A stretch of DNA of 64,000 bases, from the NCBI GenBank assembly GCA_008330645.1, contig VLTN01000003.1:1103113-1167112 (forward strand), read 5' to 3'. Under the pieces are notes generated by a model. That model was not told the origin of the DNA. It did not search any database and saw nothing but the letters and a program-made list of their open reading frames with translations. Made by a program: the position numbers and the translations under genes. Of this stretch, positions 24,539-34,499 are shown piece by piece. Each line of letters opens with the position of its first letter. The stretch's first letter is position 1. Origin of the DNA: Cafeteria roenbergensis (Eukaryota; Sar; Bigyra; Bicosoecida; Cafeteriaceae).

Positions 24539-25894
24539 ATGGCCGCAGCAGGAGCAGCAGCGCCCGAGGGATCCACTCGGCTGATTGTTTCCAGCGGGCA
24601 AGCGGCGGGCATGGCCTCGTCTCAGGGAGGGGACGTGGAGCTGACGGCACCTGCAATCGCGGGTGTCACGGGCGTAATCCACGACGAGGCGGCGTCCCAG
24701 TTTGTGATTCGCGACTCCGCGGCGGGGACGCCTGCCGCTTTCGTCGAGTATTCCGTCGCGGCAGGAGTCTGTGAGTGTGTGTGTGCCCGCGGTCTGGACG
24801 CCCCTCGCCGGCCCAAGCCGAGACTCCGCGCCGCAAGCGGCTGGTTGCGCCTTCGCAGGCCCGACCGGCACCCGTGCCCACGCCGCTGCGCGATCGCGAC
24901 CGGGCCGTTGCCGCTGCTCCTTTGCAGGTGGCGGGTGCAAGGGCGGGACCATCGACCTCTTTCACACGTTTTCGGACCCCGCGTTCCGCGGCAAGGTGAG
25001 CGAGCGCCGAGCCGCCCATGCGCCGGGCGAGGCGCGCGGGCCGCTGCTGCGAGACGGAGGCGCCACATCGCTGCATACTTGCGCACGTCCATGCTGCGCC
25101 CGCAGGGCCTGGCAGGCCATGTCGTGGAGCAGGCACTGCGGTTCTGCAGAGACCGCGGATTGCGCGCGGTGCCAACCTGCTCGTACGTCGCCCACTTCGT
25201 GAAAAAGCACCCCGAGTGGGCCGACGTCGTGCAATCGGCTGCCGTGCGCCCGACAAGCGGGGCGGCATCCGCCGCTGCCGGCGAGGCACGCGCTGCGGCA
25301 GCCGACTCCACCGCGGCCGCAGCCGCACCCGACGCCGACGGCCCCCACTCCCCTGAGCTTTCGGAAGCGGCGCGCGAGGCCGCGCACAGCGCCCACATAT
25401 TCGCTCTGGGGTACAACCAGTACGCGCAGAGAGTCTACGCCCGCGGGGCGGCGGCCACAGAGTCCACGCCTGCCATGGCCGCGCTGAAACCGGACGCGGA
25501 CCCGGTCCTGGCTTCGCGCATGGCGTCTCTCTGCGCCCGTCGGGCGGCAGAGCTGGACGAGGCGGGCGGCGAAGCGCCCGACGGGCCAGGCTCCCGCTCC
25601 GCCGACTCGCTTCGTCTGGAAGCCTCCCACGTGCTCACGCTGCTGGCAGCCTCGCACCCGGACATGGACTGGACCGGCAGCTCAACCGGCGAAGTGGTGG
25701 ACGACCTGGAGCGGCGGGGCTTCCTCCTGGGGTTCAGAGACGCGGTGGCGGCTGGCCGAGAGGCGGCGGCGAGGGCGGCAGCGGAGGGCGCCGACGACGG
25801 CGGGGACGGGGACGATTCGGGGCCAGAGGCGGCCAGCAGCGACGCCGTGGGGGAGCGTCACCCCGCTCCCAAGCGCAGCCGCAGGGATGCTTAG
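24539..25894 (+). CDS. NATD1-like GNAT N-acetyltransferase with long C-terminal extension
   Basis: Three exons, 24539-24770, 24928-24995 and 25106-25894, with phases 1 then 0, give about 362 aa. The acetyltransferase core is continuous only after splicing: VIHDEAASQFVIRD, AFVEYSV, GTIDLFHTFSDPAFRGK, then GLAGHVVEQALRF and VPTCSYVAHFVKKHPEW. This is the compact GNAT fold of the YjdJ/NATD1 type, with the acetyl-CoA loop around FRGKGLAG and the PTC-Y-KHP signature. After the core come about 240 residues with no recognised domain, ending in an acidic run (DDGGDGDDSG) and a basic NLS-like PKRSRRDA. Substrate is unknown for this family. Alternative in-frame starts are ATG 24611 (shorter) and upstream codons to about 24317 (longer, Arg-rich). 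Confidence 0.83.
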   Translation: MAAAGAAAPEGSTRLIVSSGQAAGMASSQGGDVELTAPAIAGVTGVIHDEAASQFVIRDSAAGTPAAFVEYSVAAGVCECVCARGLDAPRRPKPRLRAASGWLRLRRPDRHPCPRRCAIATGPLPLLLCRWRVQGRDHRPLSHVFGPRVPRQGERAPSRPCAGRGARAAAARRRRHIAAYLRTSMLRPQGLAGHVVEQALRFCRDRGLRAVPTCSYVAHFVKKHPEWADVVQSAAVRPTSGAASAAAGEARAAAADSTAAAAAPDADGPHSPELSEAAREAAHSAHIFALGYNQYAQRVYARGAAATESTPAMAALKPDADPVLASRMASLCARRAAELDEAGGEAPDGPGSRSADSLRLEASHVLTLLAASHPDMDWTGSSTGEVVDDLERRGFLLGFRDAVAAGREAAARAAAEGADDGGDGDDSGPEAASSDAVGERHPAPKRSRRDA

Positions 25895-26160
25895 GCGGGC
25901 GCTGCAGCTGCTCTGAGCGTGGTAGGCACGCGGGTGCGCGCTCTCTGGCGCGTGGGCCGCGTGCAGGGCGGCATATTGCGGCGGGCCCATGCGTGGCGCA
26001 GCCGTTGCGTGTTGAGGCGGCTGCGCCAAGCCCAGCGAGCGAACGAAAATAGGATCTGCATGCGCGCAGGCGCGGCTTGCACGCGCGCCTCAAGCGACTG
26101 CGCGCTCGCCGACTCCGGCACGCGTGCGCCTCTCCGCACAGCCCGCCGCGCGCGTCACGC

Positions 26161-27646
26161 TCACTCGGCCCCGCGCACCGCCACCTCGCCGGTTGAGTCG
26201 TACTCGATGGTGGGCACCACGGACTGTATGAACTTTAGGAAGTAGAGGAGGTACAGCTCCACGCGGCCGGCCACCTCCTCGCGGGTGGCGCCCGCCTCAA
26301 GCAGCGAGGCCACGATGCGCGTCATCGCAGCGGCGTGGCGGCAGGGGTGGATGGAGGCCTGGACGGGCGCGGAGGGCAGGTGGAAGTGGGCCTCTGCCGT
26401 GACCGTCTTGTTGGCGTAGTCGGTGACCACGTCCTCCATCACCTGCTCGGGAAGCAGCGGCGTGCCGTCCTGCGGGGCGGGGCGGGGCGGGGCGGGCATG
26501 TTCGCGGCGGGGGTGGTGGCGGCGGGGGTGGTGGCGGCGGCAGGAACGAGAGGAGGGTGGGGGGGGGGCGGTGGTCGTGAGATTGCTTGCTTCCCCTGGT
26601 ATCGGCAGCAGCAGGAGGGGGCGAGCGCAGCGCGCAGGGCGCTGGCGGCACCGGAAGCACAGGACCTCGGCCGGGGCTGGGAGTCTCACCTCCCCATGCC
26701 CCATAAGGAATACGCGCGGCGTGCGGTAGGCCTTGTCGTACACCAGCGACACGTCGTACGTGCGGCGGCGCTCAAATGCCTCGTCGTCCTCGAACGCGCG
26801 CGCGCGCGAGGCGGCAGCAGACGGGTGGGTGCCGCCGGCGCTCCCTGCGCCGTGAGACCCCGCCGAGGCCGCGGCGCCGAGAGTCCCCTCGTCTGCCTCC
26901 TCCCCGCCGAACCCGTCCAGGTCGACGTACTCGTCGTCGTCCTCGGCGTCGTCGCCCGCAGCCGCGGCATCGCCTCCAACATCGCCTTGGGCCCTGCCGC
27001 CCGCGGTCGCCCCCACCTCTGCCGCCGCTCCCGCCTCGTCGTCTGCCGAGGTGTGAGAGGGGATCTCCTCCAGCGACTGAATCGGCTCGTAGTCGTCCCG
27101 GACAAAGGACGACAGGCCGCCGCCAGCAGCCTCCCCGCCGCTCACGAGGATGGAGGCTGCCGCCTCGGGCTCGCCGGTGTCGGCACGGAGCCAGCCGTCC
27201 TCGTCGGTGCTCTCGCACACGCCGCCCTTGCGGAACGAGCTCTCCAGCGAGGACACTCGCTGCGAGCAGGGCACCCCCTTGAGGAGCAAGTACTGCTTAT
27301 CGGCCGGGAAGAAGGGCTGCCTGCTCTCCGGCTCCCCCGCTTCCCTGCGAAGAACAACTATCCACGGCAGCACAGGCGTTGCAGTCCGATGGGTTTGCCG
27401 CGCTCGAGGCCCTCCCTCGCAAGGCCGCGTCTGCGCCCCGGGGCCTCCTGCAGGCCAGCACCGCACGGCAGCTTGCACGGCTCACCATTGCCATAGTGGG
27501 CTGACCCGGATCAGCGCGTCCCCGGCTGCCACGAATTCCTCGGGAGTCAGAACGCCCTCGTCCACGAACCGGCTGCTGGTGAGCACGGGCGTGAACATGC
27601 CCACCACGTCATGGAAGAGCCGCGACGCAATGTGCGTGTGCGCCAT
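26161..27646 (-). CDS. ATG3: Autophagy E2-like enzyme ATG3
   Basis: Three exons, 27646-27486, 27344-26690 and 26469-26161 (phases 2, then 0), encode about 374 aa. Exon 1 has the family N-terminus, FTPVLTSSRFVDEGVLTPEE and FVAAGDAL, ending at the LWQW site where the intron splits the second Trp. Exon 2 has QYLLLKGVPC, then an acidic disordered region with DDEYVDLDGF, then RTYDVSLVYDKAYRTPR. Exon 3 has the catalytic motif HPCRHA with Cys315, and FLKFIQSVVPTIEYD. Role: E2 that conjugates ATG8 to phosphatidylethanolamine during autophagosome growth. The region between the LWQW motif and the catalytic domain is longer and more acidic than in yeast or human ATG3. It is head-to-head with the capping-enzyme gene, ATGs 181 bp apart. 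Confidence 0.95.
26505..26560. repeat. GGCGGGGGTGGT-type minisatellite in ATG3 intron 2
   Basis: Short tandem copies of a 15-nt G-rich unit (gcggcgggggtggtg) lie inside the last ATG3 intron, close to the acceptor of exon 3. No coding role. Confidence 0.7.
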
Positions 27647-27827
27647 GCTGCGTGGCGCCGGTCGGGCTGCGGTGCTTGCGCTCCCCACGGCGGGAGTGTG
27701 CGCGGAATGGGCGTCCGCCAGCCGCTCGAGCTCTGCCCAGCAATCAGCGACGCTTGGGGGGGTCCGCGTCTCACGCTCCAGAGGGCCACACCTCGGCCGC
27801 GAAAGTGGCTGCGTGTGGCTGGGCGGG
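27647..27827. promoter_or_regulatory. Shared upstream region of ATG3 and capping enzyme
   Basis: This is 181 bp between two divergent start codons of confidently identified genes. Both promoters and 5' leaders must fit in or overlap it. No TATA-like element is seen. Role inferred from position. Confidence 0.5.
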
Positions 27828-29814
27828 ATGCAGCCGTCGTCTCCGGGCGCTAGCCGCAAGCGGCCCCGCGACGGCAGCGATCCCGAGACCGCCAAGGCTC
27901 CCCGACTTGCTGGCGCTGCAGCCGCGGGCGGCGCGGCAGCCTCGGCACATGGCGCAGGTCAGGGGGCGCCCGCGCTGGCGGCTACTCAGCGAGGGCCGGG
28001 CCGCCCTTCGGCCGCAAAGGAGAGGCGGCAGCCTCTGTCGCTGACAAAGGTGGAGGACCCAAAGCTCGTGGCCAGCCTGCAGCGCCGCATCCTCAAGCTG
28101 GTGTTTGGGTCCACCCCGTTCAAGGCGTCCAAGTGTAAGCGTACCCGCTCGTGGGGGCGGGCTGGCGACCGGCGCTCCGCGGCGCGCCCGGCCTTGAGGT
28201 GACCCGAGGCTGCGAGCGCTTTCCTGGCCATGCGCGCAGACACCGGGGGAAGGCCGGAGCTTCCTGGCCCCATGGCGTGCGCGTTGACGTCGCACTCGCT
28301 GCGGGAGTCCCTGTGCCGCTTCCCGTACGCGGTTTGCGAGAAGAGCGACGGCGAGCGATTCCTGCTTCTCATCACGGCGGCGACGGACGACTCCCCGTGA
28401 GACCAGCGCACACTCCCGCAGGCAGCGCGCCGCTGGGAAGGGAATGCCAGTTGCGGCGCTGCCGCTCGCGGCCACCGGCGCGCCTGCCACCTGCAGGCGC
28501 TTGGAAAGACCCGCCCACCGCGCCCACCGCGCCCTGGCTTGTGTCGCCCCGCGCCGCAGCCGGGCTGTGTTGGCGGACCGCTCGTTCTCCCTGTTCGAGC
28601 TGAGCGGAGCCATCTCCATGGGGGGCGGCCGCGCCCCGTCCACCGTGGGCGCTGTTATGGCGCAGCTGGTAAGCCCCGCCGGCGACACTCTGGTGGATGG
28701 CGAGCTGGTCAGCCGGCCGGCTCTGCCGCCTGGCAAGGCCATTGCGGGCGAAGTGCCCACGCCAGTGTTCCTGGTATTCGACGCTGTCCAGGTCAACGGC
28801 ACGCGAACCGCTGACCGACGCCTCCCCGATCGCCTCAGCGCGGTGGGCACCGGGGTGCGAGAACGGCTCCGACGCGACGACACTAAGCGGGCGCACGCCG
28901 GGCTGCCGCTCCTGCCCCTGCTGGTGTTGGGAAAGACGTTCTGCAAAGCGCCCGACCTGCACAGGGTGCTCGCCCACGTGGCCTCGTGGCCGGCTGCGCG
29001 CGCCCCGGCCTCGCCCGGTGACGTCACGGCCGCGGCCCTCAAGCTGGGTCACGGGGAAGGCGGCGGCGGCGCTGCCGGCGGCCGCGCGGCGGCGGCCGCA
29101 GCGTCAGCCGCAGCGGCCGGCGTGACGGAGCACGCGGGCATCGGCAGGGCGGAGGTGAGCGTGTACTGTGAGGGGCAGCGGGTTAACGGGAACGACGGCC
29201 TCGTGTTCACGCCCGAGGCTCCGTCGTACGTTGACCTGCTGTCCATGCCGGACAAGGCGGCGCCCGGGGGGGCCCCAGTGCAGCCCCTGCTCAAGTGGAA
29301 GCCGCTGCTGGAGAACACGGTGGACTTCCTCGTGCGCTTGGTGGACGCGGAGGCGGCCGCCGGCGGGAGCGGCGCGGGCTGCACGGCCACGCTCTTCTCC
29401 TCAGCAGGCGGGCGCACCGTGGAGCAGGCGGCCACCTCGCTCACCCCGGAGCAGGGGAAGGCCCTGGTGTCAGTGATGCGGGCGCACGGCAAGAAGGACC
29501 TCGTGGTGGAGTGTATGGTGGACGAGGCGGCCGCCAAGGGCGTCGTGAGGTCGCTGGCCGGCGACCACACCGCGGCGGCGCTTCCAGCGGACAAGGTCAC
29601 CTCCGCCGCCTTGAAGCTTGCCTACCGCCGCGGCCTCTTCTACCAGCGCTGGGTGATTATCAGGCTGCGGCCCGACAAGGCCAGGGCGAACAGCGTGCTC
29701 ACGGCAGTCTCCACCATGGAGGCGCTCGCGGACAGCGTCACGCCGGCGGACGTGGCGGCGGCCATCAGGCAGGCCATGCGCGCGCCCCAGCCGGGCGCGG
29801 CGCGGACTGCGTAA
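27828..29814 (+). CDS. mRNA-capping enzyme, guanylyltransferase
   Basis: Three exons, 27828-28134, 28240-28396 and 28560-29814 (phases 1, then 2), encode about 572 aa. The nucleotidyl-transfer motif is KSDGER with the GMP-accepting Lys137, preceded by LPGPMACALTSHSL (the equivalent of FPG..PVS). Later motifs follow in order: DTLVDGELV (III), DGLVFTP (IV), LLKWKP (V) and QRWVIIRLRPDKARANS (VI). Role: transfer of GMP to the 5' diphosphate end of nascent nuclear mRNA. No phosphatase domain is fused at the N-terminus (residues 1-75 are Ala/Gly-rich and disordered). The RNA triphosphatase should therefore be a separate gene, as in fungi, rather than a metazoan/plant-type fusion. The exon 1 donor is GTAAGC; the neighbouring GTGTAA would break the frame. 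Confidence 0.93.
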
Positions 29815-30408
29815 GCCACCAGGCCCGCCGTCGTGCAGCGCGTCAGTGGGCCCGCCTCTTGTGGTGCTCCGTTCGCTTGCCCTGTGGCCTCGCTGCCGGG
29901 CGCCTGTGGCGCGCTGCGTGTGATCTCGTCAGCAGCCCATGGCGGCAGCAGCTTGCGTCGCGCGCAGCTCGCCCGCGCTCGGTCAACACGCAAGCGAAGC
30001 GCCGTCGCATGCGTGCTCGGAAACGCCTTTTTCGTGGCAGCAGCACCAGCAGCAGCGGCTGCCCACCCGGCCGGCTGCCGCCACCGCCGCCGCCGGCGTT
30101 GGTTGCGCCGGCACGGGAGAGGCGAGCGCTCGCCGGCAACGGCGTGGCCAGCACGGTGCGCGAGCGGCGGCATGGCAATGATGCGCTCCAGCGGGCTGCT
30201 GTAGCGACTGAGGGCGGCGGCGCGCGGCCATGCGGCATGAGAGCGGCTCTCCGCGCTGGCGCCGGAGCAGGCGAGCACAGAGGCGGGGGGGCGGGGCCAG
30301 GCTCGCCTGCAGGGCTTCCCGCTGCAGCGCCAGCGCCTGCCCACCGCACCCCCACCGCACCTGCTCACCAGCAGGCTTGCCCCTGCTGCTCAAGCAGGCT
30401 TTCGGAAG

Positions 30409-30499
30409 CTCAAGCCAGCAAAGGCTTGCCGGGCCTGCTGCTCAAGCCAGCAAAGGCTTGCCGGGCCTGCTGCTCAAGCCAGCAAAGGCTTGCCGGGGC
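30409..30499. repeat. 32-bp tandem repeat, 3 copies, with internal palindrome
   Basis: The unit starting CTCAAGCCAGCAAAGGCTTG occurs at 30409, 30441 and 30473 with a 32-nt period. The first two copies are identical and the third diverges at its end. Each contains AAGCC-AGCAAA-GGCTT, a 5-bp inverted repeat. A degenerate partial copy precedes it at about 30386. Confidence 0.9.
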
Positions 30500-30512
30500 G
30501 CCGCTAGTCCGA

Positions 30513-30838
30513 GCAGCACTTGACGCACGGCGCCACCAGCGCACGGCGCCCGTCCGACAGGTACTTGCCTACCCCTGCAGCTTCCTGGTCCGGCGTGCCG
30601 GGGCGCCGCAGCGAGGCACTTGACGCAGGCGCAGCGTAGGCGCCCGTCCGACACGTCTTCGCTCATCACGAAGGCGCAGCGGCAGTTGCCGAAAGTTGCC
30701 AAACTCGGTGTCCGAGCAGCGCTTGCACCCGCCTTGCGTGCACGGCGCGCATGGCTGCTGCAGCGTGCAAAACGCGCCCTGCCCCGCCCCGCAGTCCCTG
30801 CCACTGCCAGACGGCTTGCCCCCCTTGGTGCTGGCCAC
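30513..30838 (-). pseudogene. Cysteine-rich reading frame, apparently disrupted
   Basis: On the minus strand, one frame encodes a Cys-rich segment (FCTLQQPCAPCTQGGCKRCSD). A second frame continues with NCRCAFVMSEDV and LRCACVKCLAAAP, and a third with YLSDGRRALVAPCVKCCSD before a stop. Spaced C-x2-C pairs in three successive frames suggest one small zinc-binding or secreted Cys-rich protein broken by frameshifts, or with introns I cannot place. A near repeat of GGCAACT sits at the first frame change. The longest frame starts with GTG, not ATG. No family is recognised. Confidence 0.3.
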
Positions 30839-31292
30839 GCAGTCGGCGCGAGTAAACGATGGCTGCGGGGGTCAATTTCGGGCCACAGCGCACGGGTCAC
30901 ACGGCTGGAATTGGGGGCGCTCGACCGCCCCAGCTTGACCCTTCTGCCGTGCATGGGTGGACAGCACTCACCCAGTCGCCGACTGGAGTGGCCCTTGTGG
31001 CGGTGCGGAACAAGAGGGCAACCTGGCCGATAACGGCCGCGATGCCCAGCAGCAGGAGCAGCCACCTCGCCCACGGCGCTGCGATTGGCCGCGAACAGCC
31101 TCTGAACATTGCAATCTCGAGTCGCCGCGTGAGGGGGGGGGGTCGCAAGGTGGCGGCCGGGCCGGGCGGGAGCAGTCCGGGCGTCCGTCGGCGGCGGCTG
31201 GCAGAGCCAGCACTCGTGAGTTCGCCTGCCGCGCACTCGCTCAGGCCGCGACTGGGCTCGGCCAGCCGAGGAGGAGCAGCCGAGGCACTGGC

Positions 31293-32367
31293 ATGGCGAC
31301 GGGAGACGTGTCGCTGCTTGCGTCCTGCGGCGTGAGCGGTTGTGGGTGCCTCGTTGCGCTGGTGCTTGGGGCGTTCGAGGGCGAGTGCGGCAACTCCGGT
31401 GATTGTCGCCCCCGCTCGCGGCGCCTCCGCAGGTGGGGCCTGCCCAGCGCGTCACGGCCATCTCCAACTTGTCCAAGGCAGACTGCCACGTCTTGACGAC
31501 CCAGCTGAATGCCTTGTTTCAGGACATTGCGGCAATCGAGAAGCGCATCGGAGCCGGCACCCACGACGTTGTCGACGTGTGAGAGCCGAGCGGTGGCCGC
31601 AGTGTGCCATGCACCTAGCGGGCAGGCATTGCAACGCAAGGGAGCGTGGCCGCGAGCTGCGGGCTGAGACCTGGAGCGTAAAGCGATTCCGCGACTCAGC
31701 GGGATGGAAGCCATGCCAACTCGCCTGTCCCCCCGCAGAGGCCGGCTGTTTGACCTGCACGGCAAGGCCATCATGATCGCGGAGTCGCTCGGTCGGTGAG
31801 ACCTGGCGCGGCCTTGGTGCTCGCATCCCCCGCCCTCCGCAGCAAGCTGGTGCCGCCCTGCCCGACGCGCTATGGAGCGCACGCGCGTGGCCGTGCCGCC
31901 CCGCGCCCCGCAGCCACACCACCGTGGAGACGCTGCGCACCAACGTGATGCGGGCGGCGGCAGCGGCGTACAGCCCCTGGTCGTACCCGGAGCTGGAGCA
32001 TGTGCTGCGCCGCGACCCGCTGGCCATCGAGACGCTTCGCCGCGTGGAGTCGGACATGGGGACGCGCGTACCGGCCTACGCGCGGGCGCAGTGGGGCGAC
32101 GAGGCCAGGGAGGCCATGGCGGAGGAGCCGGCCTCCGTGTTCGAGGCGGCGGCAGAAGCTCGCGCCAGAGCCAGCAGCGAGGGCGGGCCGGACGCCGACG
32201 GCCGTGCCGCCGCGGGCGGGGCGGCACGCGCGCCCCATGGCGGCCCGCGCGCTGCGCGCGACCCGCGCCCAGGCGAGGCCGTGCCCCTGTCGGAGCGCTT
32301 GAGGCGGACCCGGAAGGCGATGGAGGCGGGCCCCCCGCCGCCTGGGTGGGGCTCGACGGCGGACTGA
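31293..32367 (+). CDS. Four-exon gene, unknown function
   Basis: Exons 31293-31331, 31433-31578, 31739-31795 and 31914-32367, with phases 0, 2, 2, encode about 231 aa. All three introns have GTGAGN donors and CGCAG/CCGCAG acceptors. The spliced protein reads smoothly: MATGDVSLLASCG, then VGPAQRVTAISNLSKADCHV and LNALFQDIAAIEKRIG (helical), then RLFDLHGKAIMIAESLG, then TVETLRTNVMRAAAAAYSPW and DPLAIETLRRVESDMG. The C-terminal third is Ala/Arg/Gly-rich. The look is of a small helical, possibly coiled-coil subunit of a larger complex. I do not recognise the family and give no function. Confidence 0.62.
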
Positions 32368-32503
32368 CGCGCGGCCGCGGCTGTCTCTGTGAAGCGTTTC
32401 AGTGGGAGCGTTCGCGTGCGGCTGCGCCCGCGCGCCCGAGGAATGCATTTCGTGAGCCCAGCGGGCAGCGCACCACGCATGACTTGCATATGCAGAGCGG
32501 CCC

Positions 32504-33180
32504 TCACAGCGTGGCGGGGCATCGCCTGGCGCGGTGGCCCTCGGCGCCGCAAGCAGAGCAGACCTGCACATCGCTGCTGCCCGGCCTGAGCGGCAAGACC
32601 CCTCGCTCGTACGCTGCCACGACGCGCGACGCGTGGGATTGGCCCGACAGCGGGCCATAGGTCACCTTGTCGACCTCAAAGTCCGGAGGAATGCTGTAGT
32701 GGCGCTGCGAGGCCGCAGAAGGACACACAAGGCGCGGAGCGAGCGTTCCTGACACGCGGGCGCCAGCGCGCGCTTCAGCATTGCAAGCCTCGGCGCCCCG
32801 CCAGCCAGCGCGCTCTGGTGCGTGCAAGCAAGTACCCGCGTCGGATGCCGCTTGAACGCGACGGTCCGCTTCCCAGACGGCATGGGTGCGGCAAGAAAGA
32901 CAGTTGCTGCTGCAATCGAACAAAGGCTCACTGCAATCGCCTCCGACGCCGCAAGCGTGACGCTGTCGGCAGAACGCGAGCTCGAATCGTAGCCCACCGA
33001 CTTGTGGTATTCGAGCTGGGGCTCAAACGCAGCCGCTGCCTCCGGCAAAGCGGCGGGCGCCGCGCGCGAGTCACTGGCCGACTTGCCCACGGGCGTCTCG
33101 GGCACCGGCTTGGCCCGGTGCAGCGCAATGCTGCCACCGGGCACAGACGTGCGAAACATGGACTTCATGGGCGTCGCCAT
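32504..33180 (-). CDS. Small CCHC zinc-knuckle protein
   Basis: Two exons, 33180-32932 and 32704-32504, both ending in phase 0, encode about 149 aa. The join gives SEAIA|RHYSIPPDFEVDKV. The C-terminus carries CSACGAEGHRARRC, a C-x2-C-x4-H-x4-C zinc knuckle, which suggests single-stranded nucleic-acid binding. The middle part (YHKSVGYDSSSR, YGPLSGQSHASRVVAAYERGVLP) looks conserved, but I cannot name it. If the first intron were not removed, the frame would run through a hydrophobic stretch (VSLCSIAAATVFLAAP) and miss the knuckle. The canonical GTGAGC donor and matching phase favour splicing. It is convergent with the preceding gene across 136 bp. Confidence 0.6.
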
Positions 33181-33753
33181 TTTTGGCAGGGGGGGACCAG
33201 GGGGGCTCGGCTCGAGCTGAGAGCACGCCGATGTGGACCGGCTGTCTGCAGTTTTGCGCCACTCGGGGCCAGCCGGCAGAGCCGGCGCTGATGCGCGACG
33301 GACTCCCCGCCAGCCAACCATCGAACGCGCGATGTAGCAACATGCCCTGCGGGAAAGGCCAGTGCTCGTGAACCTCCGCGCTGCGCAGTGGACGGTGGCG
33401 GTGGCGTCGTCGGCGCGCGCTGCCCCCGTGCCAGTCGCACAGCGCTCTGGGCGAGGCGCAGGCAAGCGATTCGTCGACTTTCCCTGCTGGCGCCGCAGCA
33501 ACACCAGCGCCCCGGCCAAGGGCGGAGGCCAGGCGAGCGGCTGGCACACTGGGGGCCGCCCGCTGGCCGACTCGTGAGGCAGTGTGCGGAGTGAAACCCG
33601 GGGGGATTGCGGCTGGAGGCCAGCTCCACAGGCGTCCGTTGCGACGCGCCGCTTGCAATACGAACCCACACACAGGCACGCCGCGCCAGCCAGCATGCGC
33701 CCATGCACGGCGCCACACGCAGAGGGGGGGGGGGGGGCAGCGCAAGCAGTGGC
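33181..33753. other. Intergenic gap
   Basis: No gene supported. A 14-nt G homopolymer lies at 33724-33737, just 3' of the cofilin stop codon. The rest is unremarkable GC-rich sequence; the zinc-knuckle gene promoter should be here. Confidence 0.55.
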
Positions 33754-34386
33754 TCAGAACTCCTCGTCGTCCGCGAAGGGGTCGTCGTCGTCCTCGTCGG
33801 ATCCGCCGCCGGCCGCGGCCGGCGCGGCCGTTCCGTCCGCCGTTGCGGCCTCGAGGTCGGCAGCGCTGTGCGCTGTCAGCGGCTCGATTCCGGTGAAGAA
33901 GGCGCCCACGGTGGCCTTCTGGCTGGTGTAGAACATCCTCGACGCGGGCTTGCTGGTGGCGGGCACCCAGCACACCAGGAGCAGCTTGGACGCGGGCCTC
34001 CCGTCAGGGCGGGAGTAGTCGTGGTCGAAGACCGCGAAACGGCATGCCGCCGTGGGGAGGGCGTCAGTGAGCTTGCGGAGCGTGCTCGAGCGGTCGCCAA
34101 CGGCCTCGAGATCAATTCGCAGCGCCCGCTCGTCCACGCTCATGATGATCCAGCGGTGCTTCCTCCGCGTCTTGAGCTCGAAGAACTCTGCGCGCCTTCA
34201 GCCAAGCACTCGGACATAGGCAGGGTGGCGGAGCGCGCGGGACCGCGCGCAGGCCGGGCCGGGCGCGCTGTGCAGCTCGTGCAACTTGAGCTTGGGCGGG
34301 CAGCGCTCCGCGACGGGCGGCGCTGCCTCACTGGCTTTGCAGTCATCAGAGAGCTCGAGGGTCGTCTTCATGGCAGTGGCGGCCAT
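33754..34386 (-). CDS. ADF/cofilin actin-depolymerising protein with acidic tail
   Basis: Two exons, 34386-34332 and 34187-33754 (phase 1), give about 162 aa. The spliced start LELSDDCKAKFFELKTRRKH followed by RWIIM matches the cofilin N-terminus (SDEC...F.ELK..KKHR.II). Later come CRFAVFDHDYSRPDGRPASK, LLLVCWVPATSKPASRM, then FYTSQK and FFTGI, the actin-binding long helix and following strand. Role: severing and depolymerising actin filaments. The core ends near residue 125. The remaining 35 or so residues are Ala/Gly then strongly acidic (DEDDDDPFADDEEF) with a DPF tripeptide, which is not usual for cofilins. MKTTLEL at 34371 is an alternative start. It sits 113 bp downstream of the GRAM-domain gene on the same strand. 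Confidence 0.9.
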
Positions 34387-34499
34387 GGGGCCCGCGCTCG
34401 CCGGGGCGGGAGTGGGACGGCGCGCTTGCGCAGCAGACTCGACATGTTTGGCGAGGCGAACATGGATTGCGATTTCGGCCCACCAAGAGCACTAGCGCC

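Larger units (their letters stand above)
29815..31292. other. 1.5-kb gap with repeats and a decayed Cys-rich frame
   Basis: No intact gene is supported. It holds the 32-bp tandem repeat and the cysteine-rich minus-strand region listed separately. The rest is unassigned GC-rich DNA, with a G homopolymer at about 31132-31142. Confidence 0.55.
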
